The notes under the pieces are model-generated. The model saw only the letters and a program-made list of their open reading frames with translations. It was not told the origin of the DNA and searched no databases. From positions 6,015,501 through 6,079,500 of the forward strand of contig NZ_CP108088.1 in the NCBI RefSeq assembly GCF_036192275.1: a stretch of 64,000 nucleotides of DNA, written 5' to 3'. Made by a program: the position numbers and the translations under genes. Origin of the DNA: Streptomyces sp. NBC_00250. GTDB taxonomy: Bacteria > Actinomycetota > Actinomycetes > Streptomycetales > Streptomycetaceae. Of the stretch, positions 56,071 to 64,000 are shown piece by piece (position 1 is the first letter of the stretch; each line of letters starts with the position of its first letter).

Positions 56071-56284
56071 CCCGTCGGCCACCGGCCCCGGCACTCCTCC
56101 CGGGAGCCCGGGGCGGCCGGGGGCGCGTACTCTGGGTAGTGCAACGAACGTCCCTGGCGCGGCGCCCGCCCCCGAGATCTCCCCGCAGGACGCGGGGGTG
56201 AGCCGGGCGGGCCCCCCGGGGGTGGTCCCGAAGCTTCCGGGCGGCGCGCCACCCGCGCTCGCCCCGCACCGAGGAGAAGAACCA

Positions 56285-57118
56285 CTGGGCAAGCGACAGC
56301 CCGAAGGCCCGCCGCCCGCACCGGCGGTGCAGCGCATCCGACTGCGCTACACCAAGCGCGGCCGCCTCCGGTTCACCAGTCACCGTGACTTCCAGCGCGC
56401 TTTCGAGCGTGCGCTGCGCCGTGCCGAGGTGCCCATGGCGTACTCGGCCGGCTTCACCCCGCACCCCAAGGTGTCGTACGCCAACGCCGCCCCGACGGGC
56501 ACGGGCTCCGAGGCCGAATACCTGGAGATCGCCCTCACCGAGGCACGCGACCCGGAGACCCTGCGGGCCCTGCTCGACGAGTCCCTCCCGGCCGGCCTCG
56601 ACATCACCGACGCCGTCGAGGCCCGGACCTCGGGCCTCGCCGACCGGCTCACCGCCTCCATCTGGGAGCTGCGCCTCGAAGGCGTCACCGTCGAGGACGT
56701 GGCGAAGGCCGCCGAGGCGTTTCTCGCGGCCGAGACCGTGGAAGTACAGCGCAAGACCAAGAACGGCATCCGCACCTTCGACGCCCGTTCCGCGGTCACC
56801 GAGCTGACGGCAGCCGCTCCCCAGGGCGATCCCCAGGGTGATAGGTCGCTGGACAGCGCCTGTGCGATACTGCGGCTGGTTGTTCGGCACGTGACACCTG
56901 CCGTACGACCCGACGACGTCCTGTCCGGTCTCCGAGCTGTGGCCGACCTGGCGCCGCCGGTCCCCGCAGCGGTGACCAGGCTGGCGCAGGGGCTCTTCGA
57001 CGAGGAGTCCGGCACGGTGACCGACCCGCTCGCGCCCGACCGCGAGGCAGTCACGGCCGCATCTACCACGGCCGCCGCGACCGCCTCTGCGACGGCGCCG
57101 GGTGCCGGCACCGCGTAA
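56285..57118 (+). CDS. DUF2344 / TIGR03936 radical-SAM-associated protein
   Basis: A 277-residue protein; core begins QRIRLRYTKRGRLRFTSHRDFQRAFERALRRAEVP, the DUF2344 signature, followed by FTPHPKVSYANAAPTGTGSEAEYLEI. It normally lies beside the TIGR03960 radical SAM gene, now 9.6 kb upstream. Start choice: CTG at 56285 (then GKRQPEG) has GAGGAG 8 bases before it; in-frame GTGs at 56198, 56222 and 56327 lack such a site. The tail is Ala/Thr-rich. The radical SAM/DUF2344 pair is thought to modify RNA, not shown from sequence. Confidence 0.85.
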   Translation: MGKRQPEGPPPAPAVQRIRLRYTKRGRLRFTSHRDFQRAFERALRRAEVPMAYSAGFTPHPKVSYANAAPTGTGSEAEYLEIALTEARDPETLRALLDESLPAGLDITDAVEARTSGLADRLTASIWELRLEGVTVEDVAKAAEAFLAAETVEVQRKTKNGIRTFDARSAVTELTAAAPQGDPQGDRSLDSACAILRLVVRHVTPAVRPDDVLSGLRAVADLAPPVPAAVTRLAQGLFDEESGTVTDPLAPDREAVTAASTTAAATASATAPGAGTA

Positions 57119-57351
57119 GGAGCGGTCGTTGTAGCGCCGCCCTGGTACTCGGGAGCCACCTGGGTCGGGCAGCGCACAGACCAGGAGACTTTCGCCAGGC
57201 CGTCCGCACAGGGCGTACGGAACCGGCGAGCCAGACATAGAGCTCCCGTGCGGCGCCCGCGCCCCGGACGGCGGCACCGCGCCTCAGGCGCGACCGTGCC
57301 GCCGGACCGGAACCAGACGCGGCGCCCGGGAGCGTGACGGGAGAACCCCGC
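57119..57351 (+). other. 233-base leader before rne
   Basis: No ORF with a ribosome site. Contains several GC-rich blocks (for example GGCGCCCGCGCCCCGG near 57253). RNase E genes are often self-regulated through their leaders; no known structure is recognised here. Confidence 0.3.
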
Positions 57352-60300
57352 ATGCTCGAGTCCAACGAAGACACCAACGCCCCCGGTGACAAGCTGCCGC
57401 CGCGCCGCAGGCGCCGCGCCGCTTCCCGCCCCGCCGGTCCGCCGGTGACGGGCGCGACCGCCGACACCACCGAGACGACGGCGGCCCCCGAGGCCGCGGC
57501 CGTCGAGGCCGCCCCGGCCGAGGCCGAGGCCGCACCCGCGCCGCGTACCCGCCGCCGGGCCACCCGCAAGGCCACCGCACCGGCCGCTGAGGAGACCACG
57601 GCGCCCGCCGTGGAGACCCCGGAGCCGGTCGCGGAGACCGCCGCCGTGGCCGAGGCCGTCGAGGAGGCCCCCGAGGCCGCCCCGGCCCGCCCGCGCCGCC
57701 GCGCCACTCGTAAGGCCACCTCGCCGGTGACCTCCACGGCCGCCGCCGAGCAGCCCGCCGACGAGCCCGTGGCCGCCCCGGCCGCCGACGTCGCGGAGGA
57801 GGCCGTCGAGGCCGCCCCGCCGGCCCGCGCCCGCCGCCGTGCCACCCGTAAGGCCACCGCCCCGGCCGGCGCGCCTGCCGCCGCCGAGGAGACCGTGGTC
57901 GTGGCTCCGGCCGCCGAGCCGGTCGTCGAGAGCGCCCCGGCCGCCGAGGTCGCGGAGGAGGCCGCCGCGCCCGCCCCGCGTGCCCGCCGCCGCGCCACCC
58001 GCAAGGTCACCTCGCCCGAGACGGCCGCCGAGGCCCCCGTCGCCGGCGAGTCGCTGCCGACGTCGACCGTCGCGCAGATCGCCGCCGAGGAGGCCGAGGT
58101 CACCGCCGCCGAGACCGCGGCCACCCGTGGCCGTGGCCGCCGTCGCGCGACCTCCCCGCAGTTCACCTCCGAGCCCGCCCCGGCCGGTGAGTCCCGCCGT
58201 GCCGCGCGTCCCTCCGTCGCCGTCTTCCAGGCGCCGGTCTTCACCGAGCCGATGTTCCAGACCCCGGAGACCGCCGCCGCTGCCGCCGCCTCCGCCGCGG
58301 TGGAGCCGGAGGAGGACGAGCTCGTCGAGGCGGACGAGACGGTCGAGACCGTCGAGGCCGTCGAGCCCGAGGCCGTGGAGGCCCCGGAGCCCGCCGCCGA
58401 GCGCGCCGAGGCCGGCTCCCGCCGTCGCCGTCGTCGCCGTGGCGAGCCCGTCGCCGTCGAGCCCGTACCGGCCACCGTCGCCGACGAGCCCGAGGTCGAG
58501 GCCGTCGCCGACGAGATCGACGAGGCCGAGGAGGCCGAGGAGACGGACGAGTACGAGGACCGCCCGTCCCGCCGTCGCCGCCGTGGCGGCCGCCGTCGCC
58601 GTCGCGGTGAGCTCTCCGAGGCCGAGGAGGCCGAGGAGGGCGAGGAGCAGCCGCACGCCGAGGACGAGTCCGACGAGGCCGAGGAGAGCGACGAGGAGCA
58701 GGACGAGGCCGAGGGCTTCGCCGGCGGCTCCAGCAGCTCCCGCCGTCGCCGTCGCCGTCGCCGTCGCAGCGGGGACGCCTCCGCCGACGCCGAGGGCGCC
58801 GACGAGGAAGGCGTCCGTACGGTCGTCAAGGTCCGCGAGCCCCGCCCGGCCCGTGAGAAGGCCGAGCCCGGCACCGGCGCCGACGAGGTCCAGTCCATCA
58901 AGGGCTCGACCCGCCTGGAGGCCAAGAAGCAGCGCCGCCGCGAGGGCCGCGAGCAGGGCCGCCGCCGCGTCCCGATCATCACGGAGGCCGAGTTCCTGGC
59001 CCGCCGTGAGGCCGTCGAGCGCGTCATGGTCGTCCGCCAGAGCGGCGAGCGCACCCAGATCGGCGTCCTGGAAGACAACGTGCTCGTGGAGCACTACGTC
59101 AACAAGGAGCAGGCCACCTCGTACGTCGGCAACGTCTACCTGGGCAAGGTCCAGAACGTCCTGCCGTCGATGGAGGCCGCCTTCGTCGACATCGGCAAGG
59201 GCCGCAACGCCGTCCTGTACGCCGGTGAGGTCAACTTCGAGGCGCTCGGCATGGGCAACGGCCCGCGTCGCATCGAGACCGCGCTCAAGTCCGGCCAGTC
59301 GGTCCTCGTCCAGGTGACGAAGGACCCGATCGGCCACAAGGGTGCCCGTCTGACCAGCCAGGTCTCGCTGCCCGGCCGCTACCTCGTGTACGTGCCCGAG
59401 GGTTCGATGACCGGCATCAGCCGCAAGCTCCCGGACACCGAGCGCGCCCGCCTCAAGACCATCCTCAAGAAGATCGTCCCCGAGGACGCGGGCGTCATCG
59501 TGCGCACCGCCGCCGAGGGCGCGAGCGAGGACGAGCTGCGCCGTGACGTCGAGCGACTGCAGGCGCAGTGGGAGGACATCCAGAAGAAGGCGAAGAGCGG
59601 CAACGCCCCGACGCTGCTCTACGGCGAGCCGGACATGACCGTCCGTGTCGTCCGCGACATCTTCAACGAGGACTTCTCCAAGGTCATCGTCAGCGGTGAC
59701 GAGGCGTGGGAGACCATCCACGGTTACGTGCACCACGTCGCCCCGGACCTGACCGACCGCCTGTCCAGGTGGACGAGCGAGGTCGACGTCTTCGCGACGT
59801 ACCGGATCGACGAGCAGCTCATGAAGGCGCTCGACCGCAAGGTCTGGCTGCCGAGCGGCGGCTCGCTGGTGATCGACAAGACCGAGGCGATGATCGTCGT
59901 CGACGTCAACACCGGCAAGTTCACCGGCCAGGGCGGCAACCTCGAAGAGACCGTGACGAGGAACAACCTCGAAGCGGCCGAGGAGATCGTGCGTCAGCTG
60001 CGGCTGCGCGACCTCGGCGGCATCGTCGTCATCGACTTCATCGACATGGTCCTGGAGTCCAACCGCGACCTGGTGCTCCGTCGCCTCCTGGAGTGCCTGG
60101 GCCGGGACCGGACCAAGCACCAGGTGGCCGAGGTCACCTCGCTGGGCCTGGTCCAGATGACCCGTAAGCGGGTCGGCCAGGGCCTCCTGGAGTCCTTCTC
60201 CGAGACCTGCGTCCACTGCAACGGCCGCGGTGTCATCGTGCACATGGAGCAGCCGACCACCGCCGGTGGCGGTGGCGGCGGCAAGCGCTCGAAGAAGCGC

Positions 60301-61227
60301 GGCCGCGGCGGCGCCGAGCACGTCCACGAGCACGAGCACGCCGAGGGCGGCGAGGCCGCGGAGATCTCGGAGGCCCCGGAGATCGAGACCGAGGCCGAGG
60401 TCGCGGCCGAGCTGGCCGCCCCGGTGGCCCTGCCCGAGCCGATCGCCGCGGACGAGGAGCTGTACGGCTCCATCGCCGAGGCGGAGGCCGCCGCCACCCG
60501 CGGCCGTGGCCGTCGTCGCGCCACCCGCAGGGTGTCCGCGCCGGTCGCCGCGCGTCCGGTCGTGGAGACCGAGGCCGTCGAGTTCGAGTCGAAGCCGAAG
60601 CGCGTCGCCGAGCCCGTCGCGGCGCCGGAGCCGGTCGTCGAGCCGGAGCCCGTCGTGGCGCCGGTCGCCGAGGCCGTCGTCGAGCCCGTGGCCGAGCCGG
60701 TGGTCGAGGAGACCGCCGCCCCGGCCCCGCGCGGCCGTCGTCGTGCCACCCGTCGTGTGACCTCCCCGGTCGTCTCGACCACGGAGCCGGCCGCCGCGCC
60801 GACCGCCGTCGAGCCGGTCGTCGAGCCGGAGCCCGTCGTGGCGCCGGTCGCCGAGGCCGTCGTCGAGCCCGCCGTCGAGGAGGCCCCCGTGGCCGCCCCG
60901 CCGCGTGCCCGCCGCCGGGTGGTCCGTAAGGCCACCGCTCCCGCCGGTTCGCCCTCGGGCGCCGAGGACGCGGCCGTCGTCGTGGTGACCGCGGCTCCGG
61001 CCGAGGCCACCGAGGCTCCCGTCGAGGCGTCCGCCGAGGCCGAGGCCGAGCCCGCCCCCGTCAAGAAGACGGCGGCGCGCAAGACCGCGGCGAAGAAGAC
61101 CACGGCCAAGAAGGCCGCCACCAAGAAGACGGCGGCGACCAAGAAGACCGCGGCGAAGAAGACCACCACCAAGAAGGCCCCGGCCAAGAAGGCGGCGGAG
61201 AAGACCGCCGCCCCGGCCCAGGACTGA
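57352..61227 (+). CDS. rne: ribonuclease E/G family endoribonuclease (RNase ES type)
   Basis: A 1291-residue RNase E/G. The catalytic core is central (about 540-960): S1 domain in NVYLGKVQNVLPSMEAAFVDIGKGRNAVLY, DNase-like site DKTEAMIVVDVNTGKFTG with Asp in VVDVNTGKF and in IVVIDFIDM, and the zinc-link CVHCNGRG (C-x2-C, about 953). Both arms are Ala/Pro/Glu-rich and carry at least eight copies of R-x-RRRATRK-x-T-x-P. The C-terminus is Lys-rich (KKTAARKTAAKKTT). It processes rRNA and degrades mRNA. ATG at 57352 with GGGAG; an upstream GTG is possible. Confidence 0.96.
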   Translation: MLESNEDTNAPGDKLPPRRRRRAASRPAGPPVTGATADTTETTAAPEAAAVEAAPAEAEAAPAPRTRRRATRKATAPAAEETTAPAVETPEPVAETAAVAEAVEEAPEAAPARPRRRATRKATSPVTSTAAAEQPADEPVAAPAADVAEEAVEAAPPARARRRATRKATAPAGAPAAAEETVVVAPAAEPVVESAPAAEVAEEAAAPAPRARRRATRKVTSPETAAEAPVAGESLPTSTVAQIAAEEAEVTAAETAATRGRGRRRATSPQFTSEPAPAGESRRAARPSVAVFQAPVFTEPMFQTPETAAAAAASAAVEPEEDELVEADETVETVEAVEPEAVEAPEPAAERAEAGSRRRRRRRGEPVAVEPVPATVADEPEVEAVADEIDEAEEAEETDEYEDRPSRRRRRGGRRRRRGELSEAEEAEEGEEQPHAEDESDEAEESDEEQDEAEGFAGGSSSSRRRRRRRRRSGDASADAEGADEEGVRTVVKVREPRPAREKAEPGTGADEVQSIKGSTRLEAKKQRRREGREQGRRRVPIITEAEFLARREAVERVMVVRQSGERTQIGVLEDNVLVEHYVNKEQATSYVGNVYLGKVQNVLPSMEAAFVDIGKGRNAVLYAGEVNFEALGMGNGPRRIETALKSGQSVLVQVTKDPIGHKGARLTSQVSLPGRYLVYVPEGSMTGISRKLPDTERARLKTILKKIVPEDAGVIVRTAAEGASEDELRRDVERLQAQWEDIQKKAKSGNAPTLLYGEPDMTVRVVRDIFNEDFSKVIVSGDEAWETIHGYVHHVAPDLTDRLSRWTSEVDVFATYRIDEQLMKALDRKVWLPSGGSLVIDKTEAMIVVDVNTGKFTGQGGNLEETVTRNNLEAAEEIVRQLRLRDLGGIVVIDFIDMVLESNRDLVLRRLLECLGRDRTKHQVAEVTSLGLVQMTRKRVGQGLLESFSETCVHCNGRGVIVHMEQPTTAGGGGGGKRSKKRGRGGAEHVHEHEHAEGGEAAEISEAPEIETEAEVAAELAAPVALPEPIAADEELYGSIAEAEAAATRGRGRRRATRRVSAPVAARPVVETEAVEFESKPKRVAEPVAAPEPVVEPEPVVAPVAEAVVEPVAEPVVEETAAPAPRGRRRATRRVTSPVVSTTEPAAAPTAVEPVVEPEPVVAPVAEAVVEPAVEEAPVAAPPRARRRVVRKATAPAGSPSGAEDAAVVVVTAAPAEATEAPVEASAEAEAEPAPVKKTAARKTAAKKTTAKKAATKKTAATKKTAAKKTTTKKAPAKKAAEKTAAPAQD
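60628..60871 (+). repeat. 61-base exact direct repeat inside rne
   Basis: Bases 60628-60688 recur exactly at 60811-60871, 183 bases apart and in frame. They encode EPVVEPEPVVAPVAEAVVEP twice in the C-terminal arm. Confidence 0.85.
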
Positions 61228-61233
61228 CCGGTG

Positions 61234-61276
61234 GGCACGGGCCGCCGCCCCGCGTGTCGGGGCGGCGGCCCGTGCC
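61234..61276 (+). terminator. terminator after rne
   Basis: A 19-base perfect stem (61234-61252 with 61258-61276) and CGTGT loop. Confidence 0.8.
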
Positions 61277-61319
61277 GAACGGGCGAATTTGACCCTCCGA
61301 GGCAGCCGCCCGTAACCTA

Positions 61320-61476
61320 GACCGTCGGCGTGTCTGTAGACGCGTCGCGCCTCTGAGCAACTCCCTCCCGCTCGTCGGGAGAGGCCGCTCGTCCGATTCC
61401 GGAACGCCGCGGGCCCTCGGGTCCGTGTGAGTGGCTGGCTTCAGAGGTTTCGATCCCGAGTGAGAGAGAGATCCGC
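61320..61476 (+). promoter_or_regulatory. leader of the rplU-rpmA operon
   Basis: About 150 bases without a gene. A TCCCG-CTCGT-CGGGA stem-loop lies near 61367-61381 and GTGAGAGAGAGAT before the start acts as a ribosome site. It may contain a regulatory structure for L21/L27; none was recognised. Confidence 0.35.
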
Positions 61477-61797
61477 GTGTACGCCATCGTGCGCAGCGGT
61501 GGTCGCCAGCACAAGGTTGCTGTCGGCGACATCGTTGAGGTTGACAAGATTTCCACTGCCAAGGTTGGCGACACGGTCGAGCTCTCGACCCTGCTCGTTG
61601 TCGACGGCGACGCTGTGACCAGCGACCCGTGGGTCCTGGCCGGCATCAAGGTCACGGCCGAGGTCGTGGACCACCACAAGGGCGCCAAGATCGACATCCT
61701 GCGCTACAAGAACAAGACCGGCTACCGCCGTCGCCAGGGTCACCGCCAGCAGTACACGGCGATCAAGGTCACCGGTATCCCCGCGGCTGCGAAGTAA
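61477..61797 (+). CDS. rplU: 50S ribosomal protein L21
   Basis: A 106-residue ribosomal protein. [24 protein letters not shown] is the L21 start and [26 protein letters not shown] the C-terminal signature. GTG start at 61477. It is followed 13 bases later by rpmA, the standard operon with obgE. Confidence 0.98.
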   Translation: MYAIVRSGGRQHKVAVGDIVEVDKISTAKVGDTVELSTLLVVDGDAVTSDPWVLAGIKVTAEVVDHHKGAKIDILRYKNKTGYRRRQGHRQQYTAIKVTGIPAAAK

Positions 61798-61810
61798 GAG
61801 GGACTGAGAC

Positions 61811-62065
61811 ATGGCACACAAGAAGGGCGCATCGTCCACCCGGAACGGGCGCGATTCCAACGCTCAGCGGCTCGGCGTGAAGCGCTTCGGCGGTCAGGTC
61901 GTCTCCGCTGGTGAGATCCTCGTCCGCCAGCGCGGCACCCACTTCCACCCGGGCGCCGGCGTCGGCCGTGGCGGCGACGACACGCTGTTCGCCCTGCTGC
62001 CCGGCTCGGTGCAGTTCGGCACCCACCGTGGCCGCAAGGTCGTGAACATCGTTCCGGTCGCCTGA
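61811..62065 (+). CDS. rpmA: 50S ribosomal protein L27
   Basis: An 84-residue protein starting [49 protein letters not shown] is the signature. No N-terminal extension needing protease cleavage. GAGGGACTGAG serves as ribosome site. Confidence 0.98.
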   Translation: MAHKKGASSTRNGRDSNAQRLGVKRFGGQVVSAGEILVRQRGTHFHPGAGVGRGGDDTLFALLPGSVQFGTHRGRKVVNIVPVA

Positions 62066-62080
62066 TCGGATCTTTTGCGG

Positions 62081-62124
62081 AGGCGGACCTCACTTCCCGT
62101 ATCGGGAAGCGGGTCCGCCTTTCG
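62081..62124 (+). terminator. terminator between rpmA and obgE
   Basis: AGGCGGACC with GGTCCGCCT (62081-62089 / 62112-62120) plus an inner TTCCCG/CGGGAA, followed by TTTCG. Confidence 0.65.
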
Positions 62125-62172
62125 CGTGTTACTAGATAGACATTCCGTACGTAAGTAAATGGAGGCACAACC

Positions 62173-63612
62173 ATGACCACCTTCGTGGACCGCGTCGAGC
62201 TGCATGTCGCCGCGGGTAACGGAGGCCACGGCTGCGCCTCCGTTCACCGGGAGAAGTTCAAGCCGCTCGGCGGCCCCGACGGCGGCAACGGCGGCCGCGG
62301 CGGCGATGTGATCCTGGTCGTCGACCAGGCGATCACCACGCTCCTCGACTACCACCACTCGCCCCACCGCAAGGCGACCAACGGTCAGCCCGGCGCCGGC
62401 GACAACCGCTCCGGCAAGGACGGCCAGGACCTCGTCCTGACCGTGCCCGACGGCACCGTCGTCCTCGACAAGGACGGCAACGTGCTCGCCGACCTCGTCG
62501 GCCAGGGCACCACCTTCGTCGCGGGCCAGGGCGGCCGCGGCGGCCTCGGCAACGCGGCGCTGTCCTCCGCGCGCCGCAAGGCCCCCGGCTTCGCGCTCCT
62601 CGGCGAGCCCGGTGAGGCCCGGGACATCGTCCTGGAGCTGAAGACCGTCGCCGACGTGGCCCTCGTCGGCTACCCGAGCGCCGGCAAGTCCTCGCTCATC
62701 TCGGTCCTGTCGGCCGCCAAGCCGAAGATCGCGGACTACCCCTTCACCACCCTGGTCCCCAACCTGGGCGTCGTCACGGCCGGCTCGACCGTCTACACGA
62801 TCGCCGACGTGCCGGGTCTGATCCCGGGCGCCAGCCAGGGCCGTGGCCTGGGCCTGGAGTTCCTGCGTCACGTCGAGCGCTGCTCGGTCCTGGTGCACGT
62901 CCTCGACACCGCGACCCTGGAGTCGGACCGTGACCCGGTCACCGACCTCGACATCATCGAGGAGGAGCTGCGGCAGTACGGCGGCCTTGAGGACCGGCCC
63001 CGCATCGTCGTCCTCAACAAGGTCGACATCCCGGACGGCCAGGACCTCGCGGAGATGATCCGCCCGGACCTGGAGGACCGCGGCTACCAGGTGTTCGAGG
63101 TCTCCGCCGTCGCCCGTATGGGCCTCAAGGAGCTCTCCTTCGCCCTCGCCGGCATCGTCGGCGAGGCGCGCGCGGCCAAGCCGCAGGAGGAGGCGACCCG
63201 TATCGTCATCCGCCCGAAGGCCGTCGACGACGCGGGCTTCACGGTCGTGTACGACGAGGCCGAGGAGGTCTACCGGGTGCGCGGCGAGAAGCCGGAGCGC
63301 TGGGTCCGCCAGACCGACTTCAACAACGACGAGGCCGTGGGCTACCTGGCCGACCGCCTCAACCGCCTCGGCGTCGAGGACAGGCTGATGAAGGCGGGCG
63401 CCCGCGCGGGCGACGGCGTCGCGATCGGCTCGCTGGAGAACGCGGTCGTCTTCGACTGGGAGCCCTCGATGATGGCCGGCGCCGAGATGCTCGGCCGCCG
63501 AGGCGAGGACCACCGCCTGGAGGCCCCGCGTCCCGCGGCCCAGCGCCGCCGCGACCGCGATGCGGAGCGCGACGACGCCCAGCGCGAGTACGACGAGTTC
63601 GACCCGTTCTAG
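62173..63612 (+). CDS. obgE: GTPase ObgE/CgtA
   Basis: A 479-residue GTPase for ribosome assembly and growth/sporulation control. The Gly-rich Obg fold fills residues ~1-157 ([32 protein letters not shown]). The G domain has GYPSAGKSS (G1, about 166-174), DVPGLIPGA (G3) and LNKVDIPD (G4). The C-terminal OCT domain is near residues 340-430, and a charged tail [12 protein letters not shown] follows. ATG at 62173 with GGAGG. In Streptomyces Obg depletion affects sporulation, consistent with the mre neighbourhood. Confidence 0.97.
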   Translation: MTTFVDRVELHVAAGNGGHGCASVHREKFKPLGGPDGGNGGRGGDVILVVDQAITTLLDYHHSPHRKATNGQPGAGDNRSGKDGQDLVLTVPDGTVVLDKDGNVLADLVGQGTTFVAGQGGRGGLGNAALSSARRKAPGFALLGEPGEARDIVLELKTVADVALVGYPSAGKSSLISVLSAAKPKIADYPFTTLVPNLGVVTAGSTVYTIADVPGLIPGASQGRGLGLEFLRHVERCSVLVHVLDTATLESDRDPVTDLDIIEEELRQYGGLEDRPRIVVLNKVDIPDGQDLAEMIRPDLEDRGYQVFEVSAVARMGLKELSFALAGIVGEARAAKPQEEATRIVIRPKAVDDAGFTVVYDEAEEVYRVRGEKPERWVRQTDFNNDEAVGYLADRLNRLGVEDRLMKAGARAGDGVAIGSLENAVVFDWEPSMMAGAEMLGRRGEDHRLEAPRPAAQRRRDRDAERDDAQREYDEFDPF

Positions 63613-63725
63613 CGGAGCCTGGGCGGCCCCGGGTCGCCCCCGCTTTTTCGTCAACCGAATGGCCTTCGTCTCACCCGTCATGCTGGACGGGTGGCGCGGA
63701 GGCCATTCGGGTGTCCGAGGACCCG

Positions 63726-63731
63726 TAGCAT
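63726..63731 (+). promoter_or_regulatory. -10 box TAGCAT, giving a possibly leaderless transferase mRNA
   Basis: TAGCAT ends 7 bases before the GTG at 63739; no ribosome site is seen. Confidence 0.35.
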
Positions 63732-63738
63732 CCTCGAA

Positions 63739-64000
63739 GTGAGCAGCATCACGTCCACTGAGGTGGCAGGAAAGCTCGGCGTTGTGGTAATCGCACACAA
63801 TGACGAGGAGCTGGTGGGTGACGCGATCCGGTCCGTGCTCGAACAGGGCCCCGTGGTCGCCGAGGTCGTGGCCGTCGACGACGGATCGAGCGACGGTACG
63901 GCCCGGGTCCTGGACGAACTGGCCGCACTGCACCCCCGGTTGCGCGTCGTCCACCGCACGGTGAACAGCGGCGGCTGCGGCACCCCCCGCAACGACGGCT
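63739..64000 (+). CDS. family-2 glycosyltransferase, N-terminal part (runs off the window)
   Basis: About 87 residues are visible. LGVVVIAHNDEELVGDAIRSVLEQG is the first strand-helix of a GT-A fold and VAVDDGSSDGTARVL the nucleotide-binding D-D-G segment; the segment VNSGGCGTPRNDG matches the NGGxxxARNxG motif. It resembles the GT2 parts of the two transferase fusions at 46.7-53 kb, so it may also be a wall-polymer gene. Whether a TagF-like domain follows cannot be seen. Confidence 0.85.
   Translation, partial: MSSITSTEVAGKLGVVVIAHNDEELVGDAIRSVLEQGPVVAEVVAVDDGSSDGTARVLDELAALHPRLRVVHRTVNSGGCGTPRNDG

Noticed and set aside
56380..60339. 1319-residue open frame on the minus strand opposite rne
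   Set aside because: Low-complexity Gly/Leu/Arg-rich shadow created by GC-biased codons of rne; no ribosome site or known domain.

Overview
The window is a high-GC (about 70 %) chromosomal core segment of a Streptomyces-type actinomycete. This is supported by the paired clpP1/clpP2, an MreB plus Mbl pair with an mreBCD-pbp2-rodA(sfr) cluster, an RNase E/G with long Ala/Pro/Glu/Arg-rich arms, frequent GTG starts, and Nur-, ClgR-, sigma-R- and sigma-E-like sites. No phage, transposon, CRISPR array or plasmid gene was seen.

Layout. 1-9.8 kb: the start of asd (partial), a divergent CGNR-regulator/VOC pair with a shared operator-like repeat, a flavin-nucleotide-binding protein, HPP-family membrane protein, NUDIX hydrolase, secreted serine beta-lactamase-like hydrolase, DUF559-like protein, pepN, and a DsbA-like thiol oxidoreductase behind a consensus sigma-R promoter. 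9.8-17 kb: sodF behind a Nur box, a secreted protein of unknown role, three paralogous amino-acid permeases and bioY. 17-23 kb: rpiB, an Nei/Fpg glycosylase, an Eis-type acetyltransferase, a membrane PP2C phosphatase, a small membrane protein and a secreted FG-GAP-like protein. 23-28 kb: tRNA-Gly, tRNA-Pro and the protein-quality-control block tig, clpP1, clpP2, clpX. 28-36.6 kb: a Gln/Pro-rich membrane protein, valS, an orphan histidine kinase, mbl, folC, a DUF4233 protein and ndk.

36.6-43.1 kb is the cell-shape and spore-wall operon mreB-mreC-mreD-pbp2-rodA. It is followed by a CYTH/CHAD protein and a TIGR03960-type radical SAM protein. 46.7-56.1 kb is an envelope-polymer island. It holds two large fusions of a family-2 glycosyltransferase with a TagF-like glycerophosphotransferase, a family-4 glycosyltransferase, and a Trp-rich membrane protein built from 27-residue repeats. 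This island separates the radical SAM gene from its usual partner, the DUF2344 gene (56.3-57.1 kb). The window ends with rne, rplU, rpmA, obgE and the start of another family-2 glycosyltransferase.

Together the 36-56 kb genes look like a wall-building module: cytoskeleton, SEDS polymerase and PBP, then anionic glycopolymer transferases, with one transferase preceded by a sigma-E-like (envelope stress) promoter. The most unusual items are the 27-residue-repeat membrane protein, the split radical SAM/DUF2344 pair, a probable CTG start, the repeated Arg-rich motif in RNase E, and at least seven genes whose -10 box lies 6-8 bases before the start codon and which therefore look leaderless. Many convergent gene ends carry near-perfect stem-loops.
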